Shown one piece after another: positions 1-8,037 of a DNA stretch of 64,000 nucleotides. How positions within the stretch are numbered: the first letter of the stretch is position 1; every line of letters begins with the position of its first letter. The translations under genes and the position numbers were made by a program. The notes beneath the pieces were generated by a model. The model was not told the DNA's origin. It ran no database searches and saw only the letters and a program-made list of their open reading frames with translations. Origin of the DNA: CALGLS01 sp047626155 (GTDB taxonomy: Bacteria; Bacteroidota; Bacteroidia; Chitinophagales; Saprospiraceae); NCBI GenBank assembly GCA_047626155.1, contig JBLHRR010000001.1, forward strand, positions 124,001 to 188,000, given 5' to 3'.

Positions 1-1
1 T

Positions 2-1243
2 CTAACAAATGTCAAAGGTTCCGGAGTCGTATATGTACGAAGTAGAAGAAGGACAAAGGATGTAGCTTTACTGTTACAACAGAAAGGAATTGCTGCTGAT
101 TTTTACCATGGAGGGCTTCCTGGTGACGAACGTTCCAAAAAACAAGAAGCCTGGATTCGGAATGAAAATCGAATTATGGTTTGTACCAACGCTTTCGGTA
201 TGGGGATCGATAAGTCAGACGTCCGTAGCGTCGTTCATTTGGATGTGCCAGATAGTCCGGAAGCTTATTTTCAAGAAGCGGGTAGGGGAGGCCGAGATGG
301 GAAAAAAGCATTTTCAGTAATGCTCTATAAGAAAGAGGATGGGGAATCATTGCAGCATTTTTTCAATCAATCCTTTCCCCCCATCAAAACGATCAAACAG
401 GTTTACCAAGCCCTAGGAAGCTTTTTCCAATTGGCAACTGGAGGCGGAGCTGGGCAAAGTTTTGATTTTGACATTGTCGACTTTTGTAAGAAATTTAATT
501 TGAAGGCGATTCCTACTTACAGCAGCTTGAAAATTTTAGCCCAATCCGGCTGGCTGGTTTTGAGTGAATCCATATTCCTTCCGTCTTCGCTAACTATAAA
601 GGTATCTAAAGAGAAGCTGTATGATTATCAATTGAAAAATAAAGATTTAGATACTTTAATAAAAGCAATACTTCGGAGTACTGAGGGTGCTTTCCATCAC
701 TTTGTATCTATAAATGAAAATAACATTGCACTGTTTTTAAAATTGGATTACAACCTACTAATTGCCAATTTACATAAGCTACATAAAGAAGGGATTATCA
801 TTTATAATCCAAAAAAGGATTCTCCACAAATTATCTTCTTAGAAGATCGGGTAACTATAGCTAATCTAACAATAGATCAAAAGCTTTATGAATTTAGGAA
901 GAACAGGCAACAGGAGCGTGTCAAAAAAATGATTTCCTATGCCGAGGATGTTGTTTGCAGGCAAAGACAATTGTTGGAGTATTTCGGGGAAGATAACTCT
1001 AACAATTGTACGATTTGTGATGTTTGCTTAGGTAGAAATAAAACAGAAATATCCAAGGAGGATTATCTTCGTTATAAAGAGAAAATTAAAAAACTTTTGG
1101 AAGAGGATGCAATGTCTCTGGAAAACCTCGTTCAGGCCTTTGCGCCAAAGCACCAAAAGAAAGTATTGGTTGTAATGGAAACGCTCGCTGATGAAGGTTT
1201 TGTAGAAAATGTAGAAGGGTTGTTAAAATGGAATGATAAGTGA
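2..1243 (+). CDS. RecQ-family ATP-dependent DNA helicase, 5' end outside window
   Basis: This is the C-terminal ~413 residues of a superfamily 2 RecQ-type 3'-5' DNA helicase, which unwinds forked and recombination DNA in the cytoplasm. The frame is open from base 2, so the gene begins upstream. Helicase domain 2 shows motif IV (VVYVRSRR), the YHGGLP stretch, motif V (VCTNAFGMGIDK) and motif VI (QEAGRGGRDG with the arginine finger). A RecQ zinc-binding region follows near the end, with CRQRQLLEYFG and then CTICDVC. After it come ~60 residues resembling a small winged-helix tail; I see no clear HRDC domain, so this may be a shorter RecQ paralogue rather than the main RecQ. The stop overlaps the GTG start of the glycosyltransferase by four bases (GTGA), which suggests translational coupling. 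Confidence 0.93.
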   Translation, partial: LTNVKGSGVVYVRSRRRTKDVALLLQQKGIAADFYHGGLPGDERSKKQEAWIRNENRIMVCTNAFGMGIDKSDVRSVVHLDVPDSPEAYFQEAGRGGRDGKKAFSVMLYKKEDGESLQHFFNQSFPPIKTIKQVYQALGSFFQLATGGGAGQSFDFDIVDFCKKFNLKAIPTYSSLKILAQSGWLVLSESIFLPSSLTIKVSKEKLYDYQLKNKDLDTLIKAILRSTEGAFHHFVSINENNIALFLKLDYNLLIANLHKLHKEGIIIYNPKKDSPQIIFLEDRVTIANLTIDQKLYEFRKNRQQERVKKMISYAEDVVCRQRQLLEYFGEDNSNNCTICDVCLGRNKTEISKEDYLRYKEKIKKLLEEDAMSLENLVQAFAPKHQKKVLVVMETLADEGFVENVEGLLKWNDK

Positions 1244-2349
1244 TCAAAATTAAAAAACTCATCTTCACTGTTACCAATGATTTAAATTATGACCAGCGCA
1301 TGATTCGGATTTGCAGTAGCTTAAGTAAGGGCGGTTATGAGGTGTTACTTGTTGGACGAAAGAAAAAAGACAGTTTGCCATTAGTAGATCAACACTTCGC
1401 CCAAAAGCGATTGTATTGTTATTTTGAAAAAGGTAAATGGTTTTATCTCGAGTACAATTTTAGATTGTTCTTCTTTTTATTATTTCAAAAGTTTGATTTG
1501 GTCTGTGGAATAGACTTGGACAGTCTCTTACCTGCACTTTGGGTAGCTAGAATAAAAGGAAAGATTTGTGTCTATGATGCTCATGAATATTACACAGAAT
1601 CTCCTGAAATTGTCAATCGCGGATTGATTAAAAAAATATGGACAGCGGTAGCAGCAATCAGTATTCCCAAAGTGGATGGCGCTTATACGGTTTGTCAAAG
1701 TTTAGCCACGATAATAGGAGAACGATATGGGAAAAGGTTTGATCTAGTTCGGAACATGCCCTTTACCATTCCCCCTCAAAAGGTGGTAGATGTATCTGAT
1801 GAAAAAGTATTGTTATACCAGGGTGCTTTGAATGATGGGAGAGGTTTGCCAGAATTAATCACGGCCATGAAATCCATTGATGGAGCGGAACTTTGGTTGG
1901 CGGGAGAAGGTGACCTATCAAAAGCGCTACGACAACAAGTTGCTGATTTGGGATTGGAAAAAAAGGTAAAATTTCTAGGCTACATACTTCCGGCGGAATT
2001 AAAGAACTACACAAAAAAGGCCCATATAGGTCTTAACCTTTTGGAAAACAAAGGGCTGAGCTATTATTACTCCCTAGCCAATAAAGCTTTTGATTATATA
2101 CAATCGGAGAAGCCAGCTATCCATATGGATTTTCCAGAATACCGTGCACTAAATGAAAAATATGAAACCAGCATTTTATTGCCGGATTTAAGTATTGAAA
2201 ACATCATCAAAGCTATTAATACACTTGTTTCGGATAAAAAAACTTATCTGCGATTAAGAGAAAATACAAAAGCAGCAAAAAGCATTTACAATTGGGAGAA
2301 GGAAGAAAAGCGTTTATTGAATTTTTATAACAAAATATTTACAAAATGA
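1240..2349 (+). CDS. glycosyltransferase, GT4-like
   Basis: A 369-residue GT-B fold glycosyltransferase, expected to move a sugar from a nucleotide donor to a cell-envelope glycan or lipid carrier at the cytoplasmic face. The N-terminal acceptor domain opens with a Rossmann-type strand (KKLIFTVTNDLNYDQRM). The C-terminal domain has a LLYQGALNDGRGL strand-loop and GEGDLSKAL, typical of GT4 donor-binding domains. The usual E-x7-E region is less obvious around GLSYYYSLANKAFDYI. The start is GTG inside the recQ stop; no better ATG lies nearby. The stop overlaps the next gene as ATGA, so three genes form a tightly coupled unit. Acceptor and donor cannot be told from sequence. Confidence 0.88.
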   Translation: MIKIKKLIFTVTNDLNYDQRMIRICSSLSKGGYEVLLVGRKKKDSLPLVDQHFAQKRLYCYFEKGKWFYLEYNFRLFFFLLFQKFDLVCGIDLDSLLPALWVARIKGKICVYDAHEYYTESPEIVNRGLIKKIWTAVAAISIPKVDGAYTVCQSLATIIGERYGKRFDLVRNMPFTIPPQKVVDVSDEKVLLYQGALNDGRGLPELITAMKSIDGAELWLAGEGDLSKALRQQVADLGLEKKVKFLGYILPAELKNYTKKAHIGLNLLENKGLSYYYSLANKAFDYIQSEKPAIHMDFPEYRALNEKYETSILLPDLSIENIIKAINTLVSDKKTYLRLRENTKAAKSIYNWEKEEKRLLNFYNKIFTK

Positions 2350-2606
2350 ATATTAAGCTTTCTAATTTATTTCAATTTGCAATTTTAATAATGATGTTCA
2401 TTTTTTTTACGGCTTGTGGAAATGGAGAACAGGCTATTAAACACATCCCATCCACAGAACATGGGAAATCAGCAGCGTATAATTCAGATTACGTTTGCCC
2501 TATGCATTGTCCGAACAGTGGCTCAGATAGAGCAGGTATTTGCCCCGGCTGCGGAATGAACTATATGAAGTTATCTGAGCACGCAAAGAATGGACATTTG
2601 CATTAA
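2346..2606 (+). CDS. small lipoprotein with heavy-metal-binding (HMBD) motif
   Basis: An 86-residue predicted lipoprotein. A short hydrophobic signal ends in FFTACG, a lipobox with its lipidated cysteine. The C-terminal half has YVCPMHCPNSG...GICPGCGMNYMKL, which matches the heavy-metal-binding domain found in copper-efflux proteins (pattern YxCPMHP...G.CPxCGM). Four or more Cys plus His and Met could bind copper or a similar soft metal at the membrane. The ATG overlaps the glycosyltransferase stop (ATGA). Its last bases overlap the end of the convergent lipoprotein gene on the other strand. No efflux pump gene is nearby, so the exact role is unknown. Confidence 0.82.
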   Translation: MNIKLSNLFQFAILIMMFIFFTACGNGEQAIKHIPSTEHGKSAAYNSDYVCPMHCPNSGSDRAGICPGCGMNYMKLSEHAKNGHLH

Positions 2607-3127
2607 TTACAAGGCAGGGCACTATAAGTTTCATGTCCTCTTCCTTTCCAGCACTTCCAGGCCTGTGTAGCCTTATATACCTGCCAAGTGCCATCCACTT
2701 TCTTCATACGAAGAATGGTAATTGTACCACTTACGGAGTCATCCATGATCCCATCTTCCTCAACGGTAACCATCACGTCTTGTATGTTTTCTCCAGGCCC
2801 AATTTTCTTAGAACGAACTGATTTAACATTGGAGTCCACATCAGCCCCCGTAAAATTAAGCATGACAGAAAGAGGAGAAGCCACCCATTCTTCATTGGCT
2901 TCCTTTGCCTTTTTTATTTTAGAATTAAATTCATCAAACGCTAGTTCTTTTCCTAAGGATTCGAAGGTTTGATCCTTATTAGTGGCAGCTGTTTCGCTAA
3001 CATCTTTCTTAGGATCTTTGTTGTTGTCTCCTGAGGTTTGATCCGCAGTAGTATTGTTATTTACAGCAGTATCTTCACAGGAGGCGAATAAGAAACAGAG
3101 GCAAAATAGAAATAGGTACTTTTTCAT
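2603..3127 (-). CDS. conserved hypothetical lipoprotein
   Basis: A 174-residue predicted lipoprotein. The signal ends in LFASCEDT, with the lipidation cysteine at about residue 17. A Thr/Asp/Asn/Lys-rich linker of about 40 residues follows, as is common after lipidation sites. The folded part begins near residue 55 and ends in a tryptophan- and cysteine-containing motif (AWKCWKGRGHETYS...PC); I recall similar CW.GRGH..YS endings in unnamed Bacteroidota proteins, but I do not recognise a function. The gene converges on, and overlaps by 4 bases, the HMBD lipoprotein gene. No catalytic residues are evident. Confidence 0.75.
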   Translation of the reverse strand: MKKYLFLFCLCFLFASCEDTAVNNNTTADQTSGDNNKDPKKDVSETAATNKDQTFESLGKELAFDEFNSKIKKAKEANEEWVASPLSVMLNFTGADVDSNVKSVRSKKIGPGENIQDVMVTVEEDGIMDDSVSGTITILRMKKVDGTWQVYKATQAWKCWKGRGHETYSALPCN

Positions 3128-3303
3128 AAGTAATGATTTGGTTAATTAGTTAATCTGGTTATTGGTCAATTAAGTCCTCTTTGTTTATAAAAACCATAAC
3201 GATTCGTAGCCTCACAGTGCTTAAACCAACTCTATAAATTCATAGACAATGGCAATTTACGATTACGTATCGAAAAAGCATCGCTATTTGTCGAGAAACC
3301 AAG

Positions 3304-3311
3304 TATATTTG
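3304..3311 (+). promoter_or_regulatory. candidate Bacteroidota -7 promoter element
   Basis: TATATTTG matches the Bacteroidota -7 consensus TAnnTTTG, 64 bases before the ATG of the DUF697 gene. The nearest TTTG upstream (3287-3290) is only 13 bases away, closer than the usual ~19, so the -33 part is weak. Confidence 0.4.
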
Positions 3312-3374
3312 TTTAAATCTAAGGCTATATTGGGCATGAGTGAATATATATTATTATATCCAAAACACTGAAAC

Positions 3375-4163
3375 ATGCCTATCAAGAAACGTAAAATAGC
3401 CAAGCAAATTTTTAAAACCGTAAAAAATACTATTATGAACGACTCCGATAACAATAAGAATAAAGCAATCCGTACCAAACATGCTGATACCATCATTCGG
3501 AACCATGTGATTTGGTCTATGGGGGCTGGTTTAATCCCAGTACTAATCGCAGATATATTTGCAGTAAGTGCCTTACAATTGGATATGATCCGTCAACTCT
3601 GCAAAGTATACGATGTTGATTTTAAAGAAACTCAAGGAAAGGCTGTTGTAACTTCGCTTACATCCTCAACACTGGCGCGTTTGGGAGCAAGGTCAGTGAT
3701 TAAGTTAATCCCGGGAGTAGGATCATTGATTGGTGGAGCCGCAGTTTCTATTTTTGCAGGTTCCTCTACTTATGCTTTAGGAGAGGTATTCAAATTGCAT
3801 TTTGAAACAGGTGGTACCATTTTAGACTTCGACCCTGAGCGCCTTAAGAATAGGTACAAAGAAATGTTCGAAAAAGGAAAATCTGTAGCCTCTGACTTGA
3901 AAGAAACTACTGCTGAACACTTCGAAGAAATAGTGGAGGTAGTTGATGACGCAGCCGAGAATGTAATGGGGACCGTCCAGGATATGTCTGATGACTTTAG
4001 GGAGGAAATGCCAGCCGAGTCTGCAGTTACAAATCATTCACAAGAGCCCGTAGAAAAAGATGTACTTACAAAGTTGTCTGAACTGGGAGAACTAAAGGAG
4101 AAAGGGTTTATTACAGAAGAGGAATTCGTAGTAATGAAGAAAAAGTTGATCTCTGATTTTTAA
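3375..4163 (+). CDS. DUF697 membrane protein with C-terminal SHOCT motif
   Basis: A 262-residue protein. From about residue 50 it resembles the DUF697 (YcjF-like) hydrophobic domain: a helix around GLIPVLIADIFAVSALQLDMIRQL, the phrase CKVYDVDF, then a glycine-rich hydrophobic stretch around LIPGVGSLIGGAAVS. Such domains are often linked to small GTPases or to membrane association. Residues ~165-225 are charged and probably helical. The last 30 residues (LTKLSELGELKEKGFITEEEF) form a SHOCT motif, a short module usually at the ends of bacterial proteins and thought to mediate oligomerisation. The start could instead be the ATG at 3435. The gene stands alone, followed by a 21-bp inverted repeat and a strong terminator. 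Function unknown. Confidence 0.8.
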   Translation: MPIKKRKIAKQIFKTVKNTIMNDSDNNKNKAIRTKHADTIIRNHVIWSMGAGLIPVLIADIFAVSALQLDMIRQLCKVYDVDFKETQGKAVVTSLTSSTLARLGARSVIKLIPGVGSLIGGAAVSIFAGSSTYALGEVFKLHFETGGTILDFDPERLKNRYKEMFEKGKSVASDLKETTAEHFEEIVEVVDDAAENVMGTVQDMSDDFREEMPAESAVTNHSQEPVEKDVLTKLSELGELKEKGFITEEEFVVMKKKLISDF

Positions 4164-4210
4164 TTCAAGATCAATTGCGTTAGTGACAACGAAAAATTAA
4201 CTTCCCGATT

Positions 4211-4270
4211 TGGAAACGATTATATAAATCAAAACGACCAAAGGGAAAGTGATTTATATAATCGTTTCCA
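4211..4270. repeat. perfect 21-bp inverted repeat with 18-base spacer
   Basis: Bases 4211-4231 are the exact reverse complement of 4250-4270, separated by 18 bases. The arms are AT-rich with a GGAAACG edge. No T-run follows, so it is not a normal terminator; a separate terminator lies 50 bases further on. It could be a protein-binding site or an RNA hairpin at the 3' end of the DUF697 transcript. Confidence 0.85.
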
Positions 4271-4320
4271 CGAAAGAAATAGGGAAATTATTTTTAGTGT
4301 AATACTTATATAAAAAGAAA

Positions 4321-4361
4321 AGAGGGTTGATGCATTTGCGCATCAACCCTCTTCTTTTTTT
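4321..4361. terminator. bidirectional rho-independent terminator
   Basis: A perfect 13-bp stem (4321-4333 with 4340-4352) and a 6-base loop are followed by TTCTTTTTTT on the plus strand and preceded by AAAAAGAAA, which gives a T-run on the minus strand. It lies between the convergent DUF697 and OmpA genes and can serve both. Confidence 0.88.
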
Positions 4362-4377
4362 GTACAACCCTGTCTCT

Positions 4378-4420
4378 GTCATTCCGAGTAAACGACGTAG
4401 GAGCAAGTCGAAGAATTAAC
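4378..4420 (+). repeat. dispersed intergenic repeat, CATTCCGAG family, copy 1
   Basis: The stretch GTCATTCCGAG..AACGACG.AGGAG...GTCGAAGAA.TAAC recurs at 60052-60093 in the same orientation with only a few changes. Here it runs into the stop codon of the OmpA gene (TAA at 4416-4418, minus strand). GTCATTCCGAGCGAACG-type elements are, as I recall, common between genes in Bacteroidota. Confidence 0.7.
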
Positions 4421-6731
4421 TCTTCACAAAAGATCGAATCTTCTTCCTTTTCAACTTTTTAACGATAGCTTTTCCTTCTGACTCAGAATTCACATACTGA
4501 ACCACGACTGTATATTTTTCAGAGTTACCGATGCTCATGATTTGCGCACTAGAGTAGCCTAGTTCTAACAATTTATTTACGCGGCCTTCAGCATTTTCGT
4601 AAACGCCAAAAACACCAGCGATCACTTTATAATCAGCGCCTAAACCACTATTCGAATCAGTTGTACCGGTATCAGTGTAGTTATTACTAGGAGTCGAAAC
4701 TGATTCCGGAACATCAGCCGAAACAATCTGTATCTCAATCTCATTAGAAATTTTTGTCACTTTTACATCTGTTCGTCTATTGTACTGGTGTTGGTCTTCA
4801 GAACAATCTACATCATCAATGCAGCCATTTCTTAGCTGAGACTCGCCATATCCAACAGCCGTCATACGAGAGGCGTTGATACCATTTGCAACCAAATATT
4901 CTACCGCATTGTCCGCTCTTCTTTGTGAAAGTTTATTGTTAGATCTGTTGTCACCACGGGAATCTGTATGACTGGCCAATTCGATTTCAATATCTGCGTA
5001 GGTTTGCATCAAACCAACCAAAGCGTCCAAGTCAATCTTTGCATCTGGACGAATTGCAGCGTCATTGAAATTGTAGTAGATGTTAGGTAATTGGAAAACA
5101 GTTCCTTCTTTGATCGATGTAGGAAAGCTTTCGTCTATCTCCACACTGACATACACAATACCATCAGATCCAGTAACCGTACCATCTGCTGCAATGCTGG
5201 AACCTGTTGGTGCAATAATGGTTCCGTCTGGGCCAATAATGGCTCCATCAGGGCTTATCGTAGAGCCAGCGGGTAAAGCATTTGTTGCTCCTGGAGGTGC
5301 GATCAATTCTCCATCTGGGCCAATGATTGATCCGTTAGCAGTGATTGAAGCTCCCGCAGGTATGAAAACAGAAGCCTTTGTTTTATTAGGACCATCTCCA
5401 TTTGCAAGCTCAGCATCATTCCCTTTTTCGAGACTAACGAAAAGTTCATTTACACCATCCTCTGTATCCACAATCACCTGACGAGTAAGATATCCAGATC
5501 TTTGAATGATGAAGATATGCTTTCCAGTCATAACGGATACAGGCAGTTTACCCCAACTGTCAGTTGCTCCTGATTGGCTGTTGTCAGTTAAGGGAACGCG
5601 AACTAAAAGTTCATCGTTCTTGCCGGAGATGTTTCCATTTATATTGTTAGAAAGGGCAGCAGCTAGGTTTAAATTATCCAGACTAGCATAAGTGACAGAG
5701 GCATCTTTTACCATTTCACCAGTTTCAAAATCGGAAACTACTACTTCCATATCAAGTACCTCTTTTACTTTTTCTTCATCAAAAATGGCATCCAGGTTAC
5801 TAGTAATGTAGTAGCTATAAATATCATCTTCCCCTTGTCCGCTTCCTCTGTTAGAAGAGAAGTAACCATTCTTTTTGTCCCGATCAAGGATAAAACCGAA
5901 GTCATCAGATTCGGTGTTGAATGGTTTCCCTAAATTAGTTGGCTTTGTCCAGCTGTCTCCTTTTCTTGAAGTAAAGAAGAGGTCAAGACCACCAAGGGTG
6001 TTATGCCCGTTAGAGGCAAAGTATAAGGTTCCATCTGCATGGATGAATGGAAAAATATCATCAAATTCGGTGTTAACTTGAGGACCCAGGTTAATGGGTT
6101 CTCCCCAATCATCTCCTAAACGGCGAGAAACCCAAATGTCCATTCCTCCATGACCACCAGGACGATCAGAAGAGAAGTACAATAAGTTACCCTCTATCGA
6201 AATAGAAGGGTGCGCTGTGTTAGACTCTTTGTCGTTGAAGGGTAAAAGTTTTACGTTTGCCCAATCGTCTTTTACACTTTCAGCGGAGTAGATGGCCAAT
6301 TTCACGATGCCATCCTTTGCTTTTTGTCGATGACCATCCTTGAAGTTGTTTCTAGTAAAAAACATGTAGGAAGCCGTTCGATCAAAAGTCACCGGGCCTT
6401 CATGCACAGATGTTGTTATTTTCTTAGAAAAAGATTCTGGTTTCGCTAGAGTACCATCTTCATTTCTACGAGCCAGGAAAATCGAAAAGATATTCTTTCC
6501 AATTCTGCTGTCTTTAATTTTATACTTCTTACTAGCAGGCTGGGACGAAATAAATACAATTCCGTCTTCATAAAAGGCAGGACTGTATTCTAATTTGTCG
6601 CTATTGATGGTTGCTTCGTTGGTAATGAAAACTTCCTTTTCTCCACCGGGCACCTGTGCCAAAGCACTAGACGTTGCTACCAGAGTAAGGAAGAGGGAAA
6701 ACGCTATGTTTGTATAACTATTGAAATTCAT
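4416..6731 (-). CDS. OmpA-family protein with PD40 repeats and C-terminal SPOR domain
   Basis: A 771-residue predicted outer-membrane or periplasmic protein. I start it at the ATG at 6731, which gives a clean signal peptide ending in SSALAQ; a longer frame to 6899 adds 56 unlikely residues. Residues ~30-310 hold WD40-like PD40 beta-propeller repeats (HPSISIEGNLLYFSSDRPGG, FPFIHADGTLYFASNGH). Residues ~325-440 look like a carboxypeptidase-regulatory-like fold. Residues ~450-525 are a Gly/Pro-rich run built on GPDG, APTG and SPDG units. An OmpA C-terminal peptidoglycan-binding domain follows at ~550-655 (ASHTDSRGDN..N..LSQRRAD). The last ~75 residues are a SPOR-like domain (DYKVIAGVFGVYENAE). 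It sits directly downstream of porP/sprF and the type-B adhesin, an order common for T9SS adhesin clusters. The family likely anchors the export apparatus to peptidoglycan. Confidence 0.9.
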   Translation of the reverse strand: MNFNSYTNIAFSLFLTLVATSSALAQVPGGEKEVFITNEATINSDKLEYSPAFYEDGIVFISSQPASKKYKIKDSRIGKNIFSIFLARRNEDGTLAKPESFSKKITTSVHEGPVTFDRTASYMFFTRNNFKDGHRQKAKDGIVKLAIYSAESVKDDWANVKLLPFNDKESNTAHPSISIEGNLLYFSSDRPGGHGGMDIWVSRRLGDDWGEPINLGPQVNTEFDDIFPFIHADGTLYFASNGHNTLGGLDLFFTSRKGDSWTKPTNLGKPFNTESDDFGFILDRDKKNGYFSSNRGSGQGEDDIYSYYITSNLDAIFDEEKVKEVLDMEVVVSDFETGEMVKDASVTYASLDNLNLAAALSNNINGNISGKNDELLVRVPLTDNSQSGATDSWGKLPVSVMTGKHIFIIQRSGYLTRQVIVDTEDGVNELFVSLEKGNDAELANGDGPNKTKASVFIPAGASITANGSIIGPDGELIAPPGATNALPAGSTISPDGAIIGPDGTIIAPTGSSIAADGTVTGSDGIVYVSVEIDESFPTSIKEGTVFQLPNIYYNFNDAAIRPDAKIDLDALVGLMQTYADIEIELASHTDSRGDNRSNNKLSQRRADNAVEYLVANGINASRMTAVGYGESQLRNGCIDDVDCSEDQHQYNRRTDVKVTKISNEIEIQIVSADVPESVSTPSNNYTDTGTTDSNSGLGADYKVIAGVFGVYENAEGRVNKLLELGYSSAQIMSIGNSEKYTVVVQYVNSESEGKAIVKKLKRKKIRSFVKS

Positions 6732-6969
6732 GCTGGGATATATTAGTTGTACTTTAGAATCTAAAATTCGAATTAGAGGTTGGGGAAAGAATTTTGAATA
6801 ATGAATAATGATTGAATAGGCACGTTGCTTACGTTTGTTACTATAACTACCCATAGCCTCTGAAAGAAAAAAAGAATATTTTTGCGTTATAAGGCTCATT
6901 CAATATTCGAAATTCAGTATTCAATAAATAGGAGTGTACCCCATGTTTAACTCCTGATTGGTATTTGAA

Positions 6970-7935
6970 TTAGAAAAAGAATCTCGGATTCGCCATATCC
7001 CCCTTCTCCTTCACAAAGTCATATCGAATGAGAGCTTCAAAAGAGCCGTCATTGTAAGTTTTTAAATCAGAAACAGACAAGTCATATGCCATGCCTATTG
7101 CGATCTGATTGTGCTGGTACATTGCTAACAAATCAATGGACTCTCCAATACCTGTGTTTCCCATACGATAGGAAACACCAATATTGAATTTTTTATCATA
7201 AACCAACATTAGGTTTAGATCCAAATCAAAAGGAGCATTCTTAACGTACTTCGTTAATAAAGCTGGCTTAAGATCCATCTTTTCATTGATGGGGATCATA
7301 GTTCCAAGCATTCCATAAATGTGCTGAGCGGTCTCTGCAATGGTCTGTGCATCTACATTGTTTTTAAAACCGATTTCAGCAGGGTAGAGGTAAGGAACCG
7401 AAACACCTACATAAGTATTGCCATAGGTATAATAAACACCAGCACCGAAGTTTGCATAAATTTCATTAGAGACTTCATTCTCTAAAATGGATTGATCTCC
7501 TGCTTCTCGAATATAGACACCTGGGTCTGCAAAGTCAAGTCCCTGAAATTTCATACTTCCTTGAAGACCGAGACGGAAAGATGACTTTTCAGAAATCTTT
7601 ACATGATATGAATAAGCCATGTTGACATACCAGTTATTCATAATGCCGATAGTCTGATTATTTAGAGTTAGACCAAAACCGACCTTGTCTCCAAAAATGG
7701 GTGCATCGAAACTAATTAACTTCCCCTCTGGTGCTCCTTTAAAGCCAACCCATTGCCGACGGTAAAGCGCTGTTAAGCTAGGAATGCCTCGAACACCGGC
7801 GTAGGCTGGGTTCACCGTTAGCTTATTATACATAAACTGAGTGAACTGCCCTTCTTGCTGCCCATAACACATTCCACTCGTGAACAACACGACTAGTAAC
7901 GGAAGGACCGATTTATTAAATATTTGCTTTAGCAT
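6970..7935 (-). CDS. PorP/SprF family type IX secretion outer-membrane protein
   Basis: A 321-residue outer-membrane beta-barrel of the PorP/SprF family. The signal peptide ends in CYGQ and is followed by the family hallmark EGQFTQFMYNKLTVNPAYAG. Alternating hydrophobic strands run through to an aromatic C-terminus (ANPRFFF), as expected for barrel insertion. In Flavobacterium johnsoniae, SprF is needed to export and attach the adhesin SprB, and SprF-like proteins pair with type-B sorting-domain cargo. The gene here follows the type-B adhesin (gap 102 bases) and precedes the OmpA gene, so that adhesin is the natural client. No terminator separates the three, suggesting one operon. Confidence 0.93.
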   Translation of the reverse strand: MLKQIFNKSVLPLLVVLFTSGMCYGQQEGQFTQFMYNKLTVNPAYAGVRGIPSLTALYRRQWVGFKGAPEGKLISFDAPIFGDKVGFGLTLNNQTIGIMNNWYVNMAYSYHVKISEKSSFRLGLQGSMKFQGLDFADPGVYIREAGDQSILENEVSNEIYANFGAGVYYTYGNTYVGVSVPYLYPAEIGFKNNVDAQTIAETAQHIYGMLGTMIPINEKMDLKPALLTKYVKNAPFDLDLNLMLVYDKKFNIGVSYRMGNTGIGESIDLLAMYQHNQIAIGMAYDLSVSDLKTYNDGSFEALIRYDFVKEKGDMANPRFFF

Positions 7936-8037
7936 AATTAACCTGTTTTTAAGATTTGATATATTTTTAGGCAGATGGCTTTTAGGAGTTGGCTTCCCAC
8001 TAATGAACGTTATAAGGAGGCCAACTGCTTGCTTGTT

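Noticed and set aside
6732..6899. N-terminal extension of the OmpA-family protein
   Set aside because: The extra 56 residues would precede a normal signal peptide that starts with its own ATG at 6731; the extension has no recognisable function.
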